A stretch of 64,000 nt of DNA from Metabacillus niabensis (GCF_020524345.1 NZ_JAIVLH010000008.1:149368-213367), one strand, 5' to 3'; positions 8,369 through 17,415 are shown, counted from the stretch's first letter. Notes: generated by a model from the letters alone, not told the origin. Numbers and translations: made by a program.

Positions 8369-9965
8369 CTAACTCCGGCTCAGGGAGATCTTCAACAAGT
8401 CTTCTTAGTATTCTTGAGACTTCGTACCTAAGCTCTTCTAAATGATATTTCGTATTTTCACTAATTGTACCTAATTCAGCCTCACTTAGAGCCCAGAGCA
8501 ATGAATCCATTCCTTGAATAGTTACACCCGAGCTTAAATTAGGGATATATACTTTATGATAATATGCATGATTAGTGTTAATTTTAACCGCATGATGAGT
8601 ACCAATTAAAGCAGGTTTCCACAATAGACCATCTTCAATTGAATCCACAGGCGACACATGTAACTCATTATCTTTAACTGGTTCAAGAATCGGTAACTTA
8701 ATTCGAACTTTCCCCTTTTTATTCGTTACTTCTACATCATTATTCGCTTTATCCTTAACTTCTAAATCAGATATTTTTAATTCATTCTCACGATTACCAA
8801 TACCTTTATTAGATGTATCATGGGCTCCCTTTGAAGCTTTCTTCACATTTTTCTTTTGACCTTTACGATATCTTTCATCAGCAGCTCTTCTTGGTGCAGG
8901 TAGAAACTGCTCTTTTAACCAGTTATACAATTCGCTATTTAAAGCTATTCTTGACTTTTTTATATCTACATTGAATGCTTCATCTAATAGATACTCAAAT
9001 GAGAATTCTACCCTTAATAAAGTGCCATGGGGTTCATTTGTATACATTCCCAACCAATTACCGAAATGAATCAAGCGATTCTCCCTATAAACAAAGAATC
9101 CCTGAAGGTCATTAGATAGCTTTGCTTTTTTCTTTGCCTCTTCAGTAGAAAATTCCTCTTTCCTCGGTAAAACATAAGCTTTTACACTAAAGGATGTTTT
9201 TGTTCCATCCTCAAATTCAACTGGTTGTATCTGTTTAGCGACTAATTCAGTGTTAGGTTCATCAGTGCAAAATGGATCCCATGGTTCAATTAATTGATCG
9301 TTGATTTTGATCGTTACATTAGGTGCTTCTTCATAGTTAGAATCTAAAAAACGTTGATAGACCATAGCAACGTGTTCTCTTAAGCTAAAAACTATCTTAT
9401 CTAAAGCTCTACGTGCATGAGTTCCAGATGGATCTTGATAATCTTTAAGTAATCTATCAACCTTTTCCCAAGTAACAATTGTCCCTGAACCGTTATTAGA
9501 AACATTCTCAAGCATTTGTATCTCTTGCTCACTTGGATTAAGAAAAAGTAATTCCCAATCATCTGCGTCAGCTACATGATCTAAGTCCCAACGCGCTTTG
9601 AATATCTGTGATTGACCATTATCTCTAGTTGTGACAGATAAAGAACGACAAAAAGCAGTAGAAGCTGTTTTTAAACCCAATCCAAATTTTCCTAAACTTT
9701 TCTGATTTTCTCTCTGTGGAGAACCGTATGTCATGGCTGAAACTAATCCCGATTCATTCATGCCAATACCATTGTCAGCTATGAATATTGTAATATCCCC
9801 CATAAAATCCATGTCAATAGAGATTTCAACATTTGTAGCATTTGCCGCAATTGAGTTATCTATAATATCTGCCATAGCAGTATTAAACTCATATCCTGTA
9901 TCTCTAAGACCCTCTATAGTTCTTATTGCATGTGGCGGAACAACTTTCTTGTCTAATACTTTCAT
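8349..9965 (-). CDS. MORC/MutL-like GHKL ATPase
   Basis: This is a 538-residue protein with a complete GHKL (gyrase, Hsp90, histidine kinase, MutL) ATP-binding fold at the N-terminus: N-box ADIIDNSIAA (residues 32-41), G1 box IADNGIGM (62-69) and G2 box KFGLGLKTA (93-101). After this comes an S5-like transducer region, a basic low-complexity stretch around 365-400 rich in Lys and Arg, and a helical C-terminus with acidic end (LPEPELDDNE). This is the bacterial MORC-like type, which comparative genomics has linked to restriction-modification genes. ATP-driven dimer closure around DNA is the expected activity. It overlaps both neighbours (4 and 20 bases), which places it at the centre of the operon. 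Confidence 0.9.
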   Translation of the reverse strand: MKVLDKKVVPPHAIRTIEGLRDTGYEFNTAMADIIDNSIAANATNVEISIDMDFMGDITIFIADNGIGMNESGLVSAMTYGSPQRENQKSLGKFGLGLKTASTAFCRSLSVTTRDNGQSQIFKARWDLDHVADADDWELLFLNPSEQEIQMLENVSNNGSGTIVTWEKVDRLLKDYQDPSGTHARRALDKIVFSLREHVAMVYQRFLDSNYEEAPNVTIKINDQLIEPWDPFCTDEPNTELVAKQIQPVEFEDGTKTSFSVKAYVLPRKEEFSTEEAKKKAKLSNDLQGFFVYRENRLIHFGNWLGMYTNEPHGTLLRVEFSFEYLLDEAFNVDIKKSRIALNSELYNWLKEQFLPAPRRAADERYRKGQKKNVKKASKGAHDTSNKGIGNRENELKISDLEVKDKANNDVEVTNKKGKVRIKLPILEPVKDNELHVSPVDSIEDGLLWKPALIGTHHAVKINTNHAYYHKVYIPNLSSGVTIQGMDSLLWALSEAELGTISENTKYHLEELRYEVSRILRRLVEDLPEPELDDNETN

Positions 9966-10393
9966 ATTTTAACCACCTTCCAGGAACTTCCAAGTTTTAG
10001 GATATTTACCGATTCTACCTGTTCTGCTCTCTCAAGTTTTATTAATCTACTACCGTCTTCTTCACGTGTTAAAATTATTTTATCTCCTGCTTTAAGATTG
10101 TTTTGTCTTATAAAAGCAGTCATACCAGTTAATCTAAACTCATTTCTTGTTCCATTAAAAAATTTATTATTATAATAAATAAACATAAAATCCCATGCTT
10201 CATTACTATTATCAAGAAATCTGAGTTTCGCTCTTGGATTTTTTGTCTCATTACCTAGTTGAGGAAAGAAAGAGAGAATATCACCCGTTTTAGGAATAAG
10301 CATTCCCGCTTGATGCCCTCCCGTTTCCCCAGTATCATTTGCACTTAGTACTTTACTTATTGACATTGGAATCTCATGCTGCTTATAACTCAA
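9962..10393 (-). CDS. Stand-alone EcoRII-N-like DNA-binding protein
   Basis: This is a 143-residue protein that is essentially one domain. Residues 17-31 read LSANDTGETGGHQAG, and later NEFRLTG appears; both match the effector-binding N-terminal domain of EcoRII-type restriction enzymes (a B3-like DNA-binding fold). The same motifs occur in the methyltransferase fusion gene at 12544 ([21 protein letters not shown]). No nuclease domain is attached. It starts at TTG 10393 with GAGGAGG upstream, lies 13 bases after the helicase gene and overlaps the ATPase gene by 4. It probably gives the complex sequence specificity, perhaps for the site that the fusion protein methylates. Confidence 0.82.
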   Translation of the reverse strand: MSYKQHEIPMSISKVLSANDTGETGGHQAGMLIPKTGDILSFFPQLGNETKNPRAKLRFLDNSNEAWDFMFIYYNNKFFNGTRNEFRLTGMTAFIRQNNLKAGDKIILTREEDGSRLIKLERAEQVESVNILKLGSSWKVVKI

Positions 10394-10406
10394 CGCTCTT
10401 TCCTCC

Positions 10407-12305
10407 TCAAGTCATAGGTGATTTTAGTAAAGCATCAATAATATCAGTGTTGTCACTTCTTTGACCATCCGTTCCTATTACTGCTGCTTCTGAAATTTCC
10501 CTTTTTCTTTCTAGTCTATTATTTATCGCATCTTCTACAGTATCTGCGTAGAATAGTCTATATACAGTTACCGGTCTAGTTTGTCCCCTGCGATGTGCAC
10601 GTGCTGACGCCTGGTCTTCTATAGCTGGATTCCATTCTAAATTATAATGAATTACATGATTAGCAGCAGTTATGTTTAAACCAGCACCTGCTGCCCTAGG
10701 GTTAAGTATAAGAATAGCAGATCCATTTATTCCACTAAACTTATCAATTTTTGGTTGTCTTTCAGATACATCAACTCTGCCATCAATATAATCACAATGG
10801 ATACCAAATCTATTAGTTAAATCACTTACAAAAATATCTGACATTTCGGTATAAGAGGTGAAAATTATTACTTTTTCTTGGTTCGATATAATCTCCTCCA
10901 AGATTTCAACAAGTCTAATATACTTACCAAAAAGAGTTGGCTCTCTTTCCTCTGAGGGAACTTGTAAAAAAGGATGAGTGCAGTACATTCTTAATTTTAT
11001 TAAGGAAACTAGAGATGCCTGTTTCCCATATTCCTCTATAATTTGCATTCTCAAATTATCATATAAATTTGCCTCTCCTTCAGAGAGTTTAAGAACTTGA
11101 GGAATATCAATCCTCTTAGGTAAGTCTCCTGCAACATCCTTAACTCGCCTTCTAAGAAGTATCGGAGAAACTAATGGCTCTAGTTGCTCTGCACTATCTA
11201 TCTCATCTGGAAACGTTTCTTCAAATTGCTTTAACTCTCCTAAATAACCTGGAAAAACAAAATCTGTAATTGACCATAAATCTGTTAACTTATTTTCTAC
11301 AGGTGTACCCGTTACAGCAATAGTTGCTTTCCTATCAATTTGCTTTATAGCTATAGCTCTTTTTGCCTTAGGATTTTTGATTGCTTGGGCTTCATCCGCT
11401 ACTACTATGTTCCAATTCAACATTTGAAACAATGAGAGGTCTCTTAGAACAGTTTCATATGAAGTAACAACGACATCAAACTTAGTAAACTCAGTATAGA
11501 AACCTGTACGATGATTCCCCTGATGAACTTTTACTTTAAGACTAGGTGCAAACTTTTGGACTTCTCTTCTCCAGTTTTCTAGAAGGGATACTGGCGCAAC
11601 CACTAGAGATGGATTAGTTGCATCCTTTGACTCAGATGCTAGCACAGCAATAATTTGGGCTGTTTTACCAAGTCCCATTTCATCAGCAAGAATACATCCT
11701 GCATTTTCATTTACTATCATTTTCAACCAACGATATCCTTGATTTTGATATGGGTATAAATTCCCAACAAAAGATGGGATCTCTATATTCATGCTTGAAA
11801 TAAATTGACTTTTATCAAGAGATACTTCTTGGAGATTATCGATAACAACTGGATTTTCTTGTTTTTTTATAGATAAATATTGTTGTAAGGAAATCCGACC
11901 TAAATCTTTCACATCAGACTTTTTTAATACTTCCTTTATTTCATCCATTGTTCCTCTTACAAAAGGATACCAAGTGTTGTTGATGATTATATGGTCTATA
12001 CCAGAGTCTATTAAACCGACTATTTGTTTGTATTCACCCTTAAAATCAACAACTATATTAGCTGTAATAAATATATTTTCATTATCTGTATAAGGCTTTA
12101 ATTGTAGTTTTAGTTCTAAGGGGTATTTAGAGAAGCTTAGTGACTCTATGTCAATGGAAGGTTTTAAGACTTGAATATTTCTAATCTGGCTTTTATTTTT
12201 AAATTCAGATAGGAATATTTCCTCAGCAGTTGGAATTATAGTATTATTATCACTATCATTTAGCACTAGAGAATCCTTCTGTTCCACTACCCATTTACCT
12301 TGCAC
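10407..12305 (-). CDS. SNF2-family DNA translocase/helicase
   Basis: This is a 632-residue superfamily 2 ATPase of the Swi2/Snf2 group. The Walker A motif DEMGLGKT is at residues 208-215, DEAQ box at 304-307, and the C-terminal RecA-like lobe ends in motif VI (RAHRRGQTRPVTVYRL). The first 170 residues are a separate region with no recognised domain. Such enzymes move along double-stranded DNA without strand separation and power several defence systems, including DISARM. The start is GTG 12305 with AAAGGGGTG upstream. It is the first gene of the four-gene operon and is divergent from the methyltransferase gene across about 240 bases of AT-rich DNA. Confidence 0.93.
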   Translation of the reverse strand: MQGKWVVEQKDSLVLNDSDNNTIIPTAEEIFLSEFKNKSQIRNIQVLKPSIDIESLSFSKYPLELKLQLKPYTDNENIFITANIVVDFKGEYKQIVGLIDSGIDHIIINNTWYPFVRGTMDEIKEVLKKSDVKDLGRISLQQYLSIKKQENPVVIDNLQEVSLDKSQFISSMNIEIPSFVGNLYPYQNQGYRWLKMIVNENAGCILADEMGLGKTAQIIAVLASESKDATNPSLVVAPVSLLENWRREVQKFAPSLKVKVHQGNHRTGFYTEFTKFDVVVTSYETVLRDLSLFQMLNWNIVVADEAQAIKNPKAKRAIAIKQIDRKATIAVTGTPVENKLTDLWSITDFVFPGYLGELKQFEETFPDEIDSAEQLEPLVSPILLRRRVKDVAGDLPKRIDIPQVLKLSEGEANLYDNLRMQIIEEYGKQASLVSLIKLRMYCTHPFLQVPSEEREPTLFGKYIRLVEILEEIISNQEKVIIFTSYTEMSDIFVSDLTNRFGIHCDYIDGRVDVSERQPKIDKFSGINGSAILILNPRAAGAGLNITAANHVIHYNLEWNPAIEDQASARAHRRGQTRPVTVYRLFYADTVEDAINNRLERKREISEAAVIGTDGQRSDNTDIIDALLKSPMT

Positions 12306-12452
12306 ACCAGCTCACCCCTTTTGGGAATTGACTTCATCATCCATATTTTAGTATATTACATTATTAGACTTTAGTCACCCTTAATAGTTACTTTCTATTA
12401 TTATAAATGCTAAAATAGTTAATATAAAAGAGATTTTTAACAAGTGGGAGTA

Positions 12453-12480
12453 TTTACAAATAGAGTATTTATGTTATAAT
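12453..12480 (+). promoter_or_regulatory. Promoter of the methyltransferase gene
   Basis: TTTACA and TATAAT are separated by 16 bases, about 64 bases before the ATG at 12544. The region is AT-rich and also has to carry the divergent helicase promoter, for which a TATAAT-like element on the minus strand near 12395-12400 is a weak candidate. Confidence 0.6.
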
Positions 12481-12543
12481 AATTTATTTGAGTTAAAAAA
12501 TATTACTATATTGAATGTACACCTTTCTATAAGGAGGCACATC

Positions 12544-14682
12544 ATGTTTAAATTTATAGATTTATTTGCAGGAATAGGTGGAATTCGTATCGCATTTGAG
12601 AAACAAGGGGCTGAATGTGTTTTTTCATCAGAGTGGGATGCAAAGGCACAAGAAACATACTATGCAAATTTTGGTGAACAGCCGCTTGGAGATATAACAA
12701 AGGTCCCTTCAGAAGAGATCCCAGACCATGATATTTTATTAGCAGGATTCCCCTGCCAACCCTTTAGTTTAGCTGGTGTCTCTAAAAAGAATGCCCTTGG
12801 TAGGCAGCATGGATTTGCTGATGAAGCTCAAGGAACATTATTTTTTGAGATTGCAAGAATAATTAGAGATAAAAAGCCAAAAGCGTTCTTGTTAGAAAAT
12901 GTGAAGAATTTACGATCTCATGATGAATACAGAACCTTTCGAACAATAATGAGGGTACTGCAAAAAGAGCTAGGCTATAAGGTCTATGATTCAATTATTG
13001 ATGCAAAACCCGTTGTACCCCAACACCGAGAAAGAATTTATATAGTTGGTTTTAGGGAGCAACTAGATTTTAAATTTCCTAAATTCCCTTCTAAAGGGCC
13101 AGCAATTTCGTCTATACTTGAAAATAATGTGGATGATAAATATACACTAACTGATAATTTATGGAAATACTTACAGGACTATGCAGCTAAACATAAGAAA
13201 GCTGGTAATGGCTTTGGATATGGATTAGTTGATTTAAATGGTTCTGCGAGAACACTTTCAGCTAGATATTATAAAGATGGAGCAGAAATCCTAATCCCTC
13301 AACCTGGTAAAAATCCGAGACGATTGACTCCAAAGGAATGTTCGAGGCTACAAGGGTTTCCTGAAGATTTTAAAATAGTTGTATCTGATACTGCTGCCTA
13401 TAAGCAATTTGGGAATACTGTCGCTGTACCTGTGGTTGAAAAAATAGCTGAACAAATGGTTAAATCGTTGAATGAAAATAAAATTGTCGAAGGGTATGAT
13501 CGAAGTAAATATCATTACAGAGACCTTAGAGATGAAGTAATAGCAAGAGCTTCTAAATATGGTGAATTCTTTTGTAAGTATATTTCTGCCAATGATACGG
13601 GTAAAACAGGTGGTCATCAAAGTGGTTTCTATGTGCCTAAACATGCACATCAAATTCTCTTTGATTCTCCTGGAATTAAAGGCGAGAATAAAGAACGAGA
13701 GGTTAGGCTTTACTGGGAACAACTTGATTATCATACAGATACCATGTTTAAGTGGTACGGAAAAGGATCTAGAAGTGAATACCGTATGACTAGATTTGGT
13801 AAGAAATTCCCATTCTTTAAGGATGAGCATATCGGTGATTTATTAATCATAATCAAAGTAACAAAAGATGAGTACTTGGGATATGTATTATCTGGCAATG
13901 ATGCTGAAGCATTCCTTGGGACATTCTCAATATCACCAGTTGAAAATGCATCAACTCATGTTCAAATGTTAACTGAAAAAAGTATTGATGAGCATACAAT
14001 GGAATTAGTTAATAAATACACAATGAAATATACAAAGTTCCCTAGACCTAGAAATATTGCTGCTATATCTCGAGAAATATACTATAAGGCCCATAAAGAT
14101 AAGAAACCTGTTTTAGAAAATTTCGATGCTGCAATTTTAGAGTGGATTAATATTGAATATCAATTCTTCGAATCTTTAGAAAACTATTTATATAAGGAAG
14201 AAGTAAATAAATCTTTTAATGACCTTAATGAACTTCTAAGGTTTGCAAACACGGTTACGGAAAGTAGAAGAAGAAGAATTATTAATTCTTTTGAGTTCCA
14301 TCTAGAATTTATATTCGAGATTCTTGAACTCTCATATAAGTCTTCAAGAAAAAATAATTATGAAAGAGATATTGAATTTTCATTTTCTGATTCAGAGGGA
14401 CAACCATTAATTTTCCTAAATGCTCAAACAACGTGTAAAGAAAATTGGAAGAGTGCTATAAACCTTGTTTCTAATTTGGAAGATAACAACTATATAATTA
14501 CATTAGAAAAAGGGTTAAGTGAACATACCCTTGAGCAAATTTACAGTAATAAGCTAAAACTTGTTGTCCCTGAAAAATATCGTGTATTTTATCCTAAACA
14601 ATATAGAGAGAAAATCTTAAACATTTCAAGTTTTTGCTCATATGTAATGGATATAAGAAGTAAAATGGAACAAACAAATTAA
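12544..14682 (+). CDS. Fused cytosine-5 methyltransferase / EcoRII-type restriction protein
   Basis: This is a 712-residue fusion. Residues 1-310 are a complete Dcm-like C5 methyltransferase: motif I DLFAGIGG, motif [13 protein letters not shown] with Cys71, motif [10 protein letters not shown], motif [15 protein letters not shown] and motif [11 protein letters not shown]. Residues about 340-470 are an EcoRII-N-like effector domain ([21 protein letters not shown]). Residues about 560-712 resemble the EcoRII catalytic C-domain: Glu584 (SFEFHLE), Asp609 (RDIEF), TTCKENW and LVVPEKY...YPKQYR. Where EcoRII has AKTTCKDRW, this has AQTTCKENW, so the usual catalytic Lys is Gln628. ATG 12544 is chosen because AAGGAGG precedes it; an upstream start at 12511 lacks one. 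Modification and restriction would share one chain and one site, perhaps CCWGG-like. Confidence 0.9.
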   Translation: MFKFIDLFAGIGGIRIAFEKQGAECVFSSEWDAKAQETYYANFGEQPLGDITKVPSEEIPDHDILLAGFPCQPFSLAGVSKKNALGRQHGFADEAQGTLFFEIARIIRDKKPKAFLLENVKNLRSHDEYRTFRTIMRVLQKELGYKVYDSIIDAKPVVPQHRERIYIVGFREQLDFKFPKFPSKGPAISSILENNVDDKYTLTDNLWKYLQDYAAKHKKAGNGFGYGLVDLNGSARTLSARYYKDGAEILIPQPGKNPRRLTPKECSRLQGFPEDFKIVVSDTAAYKQFGNTVAVPVVEKIAEQMVKSLNENKIVEGYDRSKYHYRDLRDEVIARASKYGEFFCKYISANDTGKTGGHQSGFYVPKHAHQILFDSPGIKGENKEREVRLYWEQLDYHTDTMFKWYGKGSRSEYRMTRFGKKFPFFKDEHIGDLLIIIKVTKDEYLGYVLSGNDAEAFLGTFSISPVENASTHVQMLTEKSIDEHTMELVNKYTMKYTKFPRPRNIAAISREIYYKAHKDKKPVLENFDAAILEWINIEYQFFESLENYLYKEEVNKSFNDLNELLRFANTVTESRRRRIINSFEFHLEFIFEILELSYKSSRKNNYERDIEFSFSDSEGQPLIFLNAQTTCKENWKSAINLVSNLEDNNYIITLEKGLSEHTLEQIYSNKLKLVVPEKYRVFYPKQYREKILNISSFCSYVMDIRSKMEQTN

Positions 14683-14710
14683 AAATTAGATTTATATTAT
14701 TACCTTGATA

Positions 14711-14746
14711 AAGCCTTCCCTAAAGATTTAGGGAAGGCTTTTTATT
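14711..14746 (+). terminator. Terminator of the methyltransferase fusion gene
   Basis: A long perfect hairpin (AAGCCTTCCCTAAA and its complement with a tiny loop) is followed by TTTTTATTTTAT. It lies 28 bases after the stop codon. Confidence 0.9.
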
Positions 14747-14768
14747 TTATATTTGGAGGGAACAACAA

Positions 14769-15080
14769 ATGATCAAAAAAAATTACAAAGCAACTCATTC
14801 AATTAATCGAGAAATTCAGAAAGACCTACAAAATTATCTATATAAGCTTATAGAAGCAAGAATTCGGAAAGGAGAAACCATAGACTATTTGCAAGTTTTT
14901 AATTTGTATATTTTAAACAAAAATGGTACCGAAGTACAACAGATAATTCATGAGCAAGAAAAACCAAAATACCTAAAAGTACATTACAAAAATGATATAA
15001 TACATTTAAAACACGGTATAACAATTTGGGTAATTGATGATGGTCCCTTCTTTACTATGATGTTTCCGAAAGACTATTAA
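14769..15080 (+). CDS. DUF960-family protein (copy 2)
   Basis: This is a 103-residue protein with the DUF960 pattern: DYLQVF in the middle, TIWVIDD near the end and C-terminal TMMFPKDY. It is related to but clearly diverged from copy 1 at 699-1013 and lies on the opposite strand. GGAGGG precedes ATG 14769. It follows the terminator of the methyltransferase gene and has its own terminator, so it is probably transcribed alone from a promoter overlapping the upstream terminator region, or by read-through. Function is unknown. Confidence 0.75.
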   Translation: MIKKNYKATHSINREIQKDLQNYLYKLIEARIRKGETIDYLQVFNLYILNKNGTEVQQIIHEQEKPKYLKVHYKNDIIHLKHGITIWVIDDGPFFTMMFPKDY

Positions 15081-15101
15081 TACTAATTGTTAGCCCCATA
15101 C

Positions 15102-15131
15102 AAAAAAGACAATTTCTAATTGTCTTTTTTT
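15102..15131 (+). terminator. Terminator after DUF960 copy 2
   Basis: AAAAAAGACAATT and AATTGTCTTTTTT form a perfect hairpin that can work in both directions. It starts about 20 bases after the stop at 15080. Confidence 0.8.
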
Positions 15132-15291
15132 GAAACCTCAATTCTTTCTCACCTTTTTTATATGAAAAGTCTAATTACTCTTATATTTTATTGTATCCAA
15201 TTGCTAGATTAAAATATTTATCATAAAATATACTTATTGTACAATTAACTATAATTTTCCATTCAGCCAAGTAGAAAGGTAGTGTTTAAAA

Positions 15292-16818
15292 TTGAGTTAC
15301 TCTGACTTGCTTGAAAACCTTAGCTTTCAAAATGATCCTTTTGCAAAGGTTAACGCAGATGAGGAAGAAAGGTTAGAGGAGTATTTTATTGAACCACCCT
15401 TTTTTAAAGCGGTTTATGGTATCCCTACTGACCCTAAGTCTTATGTTGTTTTTGCCCCAAGAGGTGGTGGGAAAACAGCATTAAAAAGGAAAATTGAGTT
15501 CGCCAGCCAACAAAGTAATGATTATTTGTGTGTAACTTACAATAATTTTGAAGTAGCTGGTAAGACACTCTCAGATATTACCCTAGATTATCACCTAAGG
15601 AATATCATTAAGCTACTTTTAATAGGACTTATTCCCAATGTAGAAAAAATAGGTTCGCATAAAATTTCCAAGGAAGATAAACAAATTCTCTTCTTTATGG
15701 TCAAACACTACTTTTCAGATATTGATTCGTTTCAATTAAGAGATGCTGTTGAATCCGTTAAAAGCCATGGTCAAAGAGCTAAGGAATGGTGGAATAGATT
15801 GACCACACCAGTAGGATTGATAACGAGTGCAATTCTAACAACTTTTGGTTTGTCAGCAATAGAAATTTCTCAAATTCAAGATAGAGAAATCAATCTTGGG
15901 ACTCCTTCTGACCAAATGAAAACTGTCCAAAGGATAGCAGAAAATTTAGGTTTCTCTAGTATCTATGTCCTCATCGATAAAGTGGATGAAAATGAACTAA
16001 CAGGGGCAGCTCATTTATCCTATGCATTTATTGAACCCTTGCTTAAAAATCTAGCTATTTTTGAATTAAAGGGGTTCGCATTTAAATTGTTCCTTTGGGA
16101 TAAGATCGTCGGTATAATTCACCAAATGAAAGAAGATGAAAGAATTCGATTAGATAGAATTCAAAATCGCAGGTTACAGTGGACACCTAAACAACTTATT
16201 GAAATGGTATCAAAGAGACTTTTAGCGTTTAGTGAGCAAAAGGTTTCTTCTTTAAATCAAATATTTCAACCCGTGGAAGGCATTGACTGGGATCAGATTG
16301 TTGTTACTTTCGGAATAGGTTCCCCACGTAACATTATTCGTCTATGTAAGGAAATATTTGAGCAGCAAAGTGAAATTAATTCGGAATCGGATGTAATTTC
16401 ACTTGGTGCTATTAATCGTGGTTTTAAAGCATTTTGTGAAAATTATACTATAGGTATTCTCCCTGAGAATATCATTCAAGAATTATTAAAAACCAAAAGA
16501 GTTGACTTTCCTACTAATTATATTTCAAATGATGTCTTTAAATTTTCTCAACAAGCTGCAATATCTAAGATTAAAACATGGCTCGATAGTGGTGTCATAG
16601 AAAAAATTGGAGAAACACAAGTCAGAGCTGGAAATCGTCCAAGTAATCATTATGGTGTTACAAATATAATTACCGCAAAGCATATTTATTCTGATTTATC
16701 TGTTTCAGAATTTATTAGGGATAAGGTACGTTATTGCAAATCTTGTGGTACTGTACTTATTCGTGAATGGAATTTGAGAGAAAATTATCGCTGCCATGAA
16801 TGCCAAGAAATGAACTAG
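15292..16818 (+). CDS. P-loop ATPase (Sll1717-like) with C-terminal zinc ribbon
   Basis: This is a 508-residue protein. A Walker A motif APRGGGKTA lies at residues 55-63 and a Walker B-like strand YVLIDKVDE near residue 225, as in the Sll1717-type P-loop ATPases. A winged-helix-like region follows around 390-460. The last 27 residues carry CKSC...CHEC, a likely zinc ribbon. Start TTG 15292 follows AAAGG at slightly long distance. It has no signal peptide; one short hydrophobic stretch near residue 175 is not a clear membrane segment. It stands alone between two terminator-like elements beside the rlmH junction. Related ATPases are often found in defence islands, but its function is unknown. 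Confidence 0.8.
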   Translation: MSYSDLLENLSFQNDPFAKVNADEEERLEEYFIEPPFFKAVYGIPTDPKSYVVFAPRGGGKTALKRKIEFASQQSNDYLCVTYNNFEVAGKTLSDITLDYHLRNIIKLLLIGLIPNVEKIGSHKISKEDKQILFFMVKHYFSDIDSFQLRDAVESVKSHGQRAKEWWNRLTTPVGLITSAILTTFGLSAIEISQIQDREINLGTPSDQMKTVQRIAENLGFSSIYVLIDKVDENELTGAAHLSYAFIEPLLKNLAIFELKGFAFKLFLWDKIVGIIHQMKEDERIRLDRIQNRRLQWTPKQLIEMVSKRLLAFSEQKVSSLNQIFQPVEGIDWDQIVVTFGIGSPRNIIRLCKEIFEQQSEINSESDVISLGAINRGFKAFCENYTIGILPENIIQELLKTKRVDFPTNYISNDVFKFSQQAAISKIKTWLDSGVIEKIGETQVRAGNRPSNHYGVTNIITAKHIYSDLSVSEFIRDKVRYCKSCGTVLIREWNLRENYRCHECQEMN

Positions 16819-16856
16819 AATAAATTAATCTTATAAGAGATAAATTAAAATATCCT

Positions 16857-16892
16857 AGAGATACCCCTGCTGAAAAAGAAGGAGGTATCTCT
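16857..16892. repeat. Inverted repeat beside the rlmH junction
   Basis: AGAGATACC (16857-16865) and GGTATCTCT (16884-16892) are perfect 9-base arms around an 18-base loop. The element lies 18 bases from the end of rlmH. It could be a weak terminator or part of an integration site. Confidence 0.55.
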
Positions 16893-16894
16893 AA

Positions 16895-16928
16895 ACATAA
16901 AAAACCTCATTTACTTATGGTACGGTTC
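16895..16928. other. Putative integration junction at the 3' end of rlmH
   Basis: The last codons of rlmH (minus strand) read GTACCATAAGTAAATGAGG, close to the conserved rlmH end used as attB by staphylococcal SCC elements (there TATCATAAGTAATGAGG). Conserved core genes lie to the right, accessory genes to the left. No second copy is seen inside the window, so the opposite boundary must be left of position 1 or lost. Confidence 0.45.
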
Positions 16929-17390
16929 CCCCCGATTAATCCGAAACGCCCGGTAAACCTGTTCCAGCAAAATCAACCGCATCAACTGATGGGGAAACGT
17001 CATCTTCGAGAAAGAAAGACTATCATTTGATCTCTTCATAACAGCTGAACTTAACCCTAGTGATCCACCTATAACAAACGCAACCTTGCTTTTTCCATAT
17101 GTAGCAAGCTGATCAAGATCCTTTGCCAGCTGCTCAGATGATTTCATCTTTCCTTCAATAGCTAATGCAATAACATGTGTGTCATCACTAATCTTGCTTA
17201 GTATTCTTTCTCCCTCTTTTTCCTTTACTTGCTCCATTTCGATTTCACTTAGATTTTCCGGAGCTTTTTCATCTGGTAATTCAATGATTTCCATCTTTGC
17301 GTAAGAGGTTAAACGCTTTAAGTATTCGTCGATCCCTTGTTTTAAATATTTCTCTTTTAGCTTTCCAATTGTAATGATTGAAATGTTCAT
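16911..17390 (-). CDS. rlmH: 23S rRNA pseudouridine-1915 N3-methyltransferase
   Basis: This is a 159-residue SPOUT-family enzyme that methylates pseudouridine 1915 in helix 69 of 23S rRNA, using S-adenosylmethionine on assembled ribosomes. The family pattern is complete: N-terminal [13 protein letters not shown], the SAM-binding VIGGSLGLS loop and C-terminal [18 protein letters not shown]. It is the last core gene before the accessory island and matches yydA of Bacillus subtilis in position. The C-terminal codons form the SCC attachment site in staphylococci, which makes this boundary noteworthy. Confidence 0.97.
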   Translation of the reverse strand: MNISIITIGKLKEKYLKQGIDEYLKRLTSYAKMEIIELPDEKAPENLSEIEMEQVKEKEGERILSKISDDTHVIALAIEGKMKSSEQLAKDLDQLATYGKSKVAFVIGGSLGLSSAVMKRSNDSLSFSKMTFPHQLMRLILLEQVYRAFRINRGEPYHK

Positions 17391-17415
17391 TTTCGTTTCC
17401 CCACTCTAAATTTGT

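Noticed and set aside
13348..13830. 160-residue minus-strand frame inside the methyltransferase fusion gene
   Set aside because: It is antisense to well-supported domains and has no ribosome site.
1..16900. Second copy of the rlmH end inside the window
   Set aside because: No match found by eye; the other boundary is presumably left of position 1.
1..17000. CRISPR array or Cas genes
   Set aside because: No regularly spaced repeats and no Cas-like protein seen.
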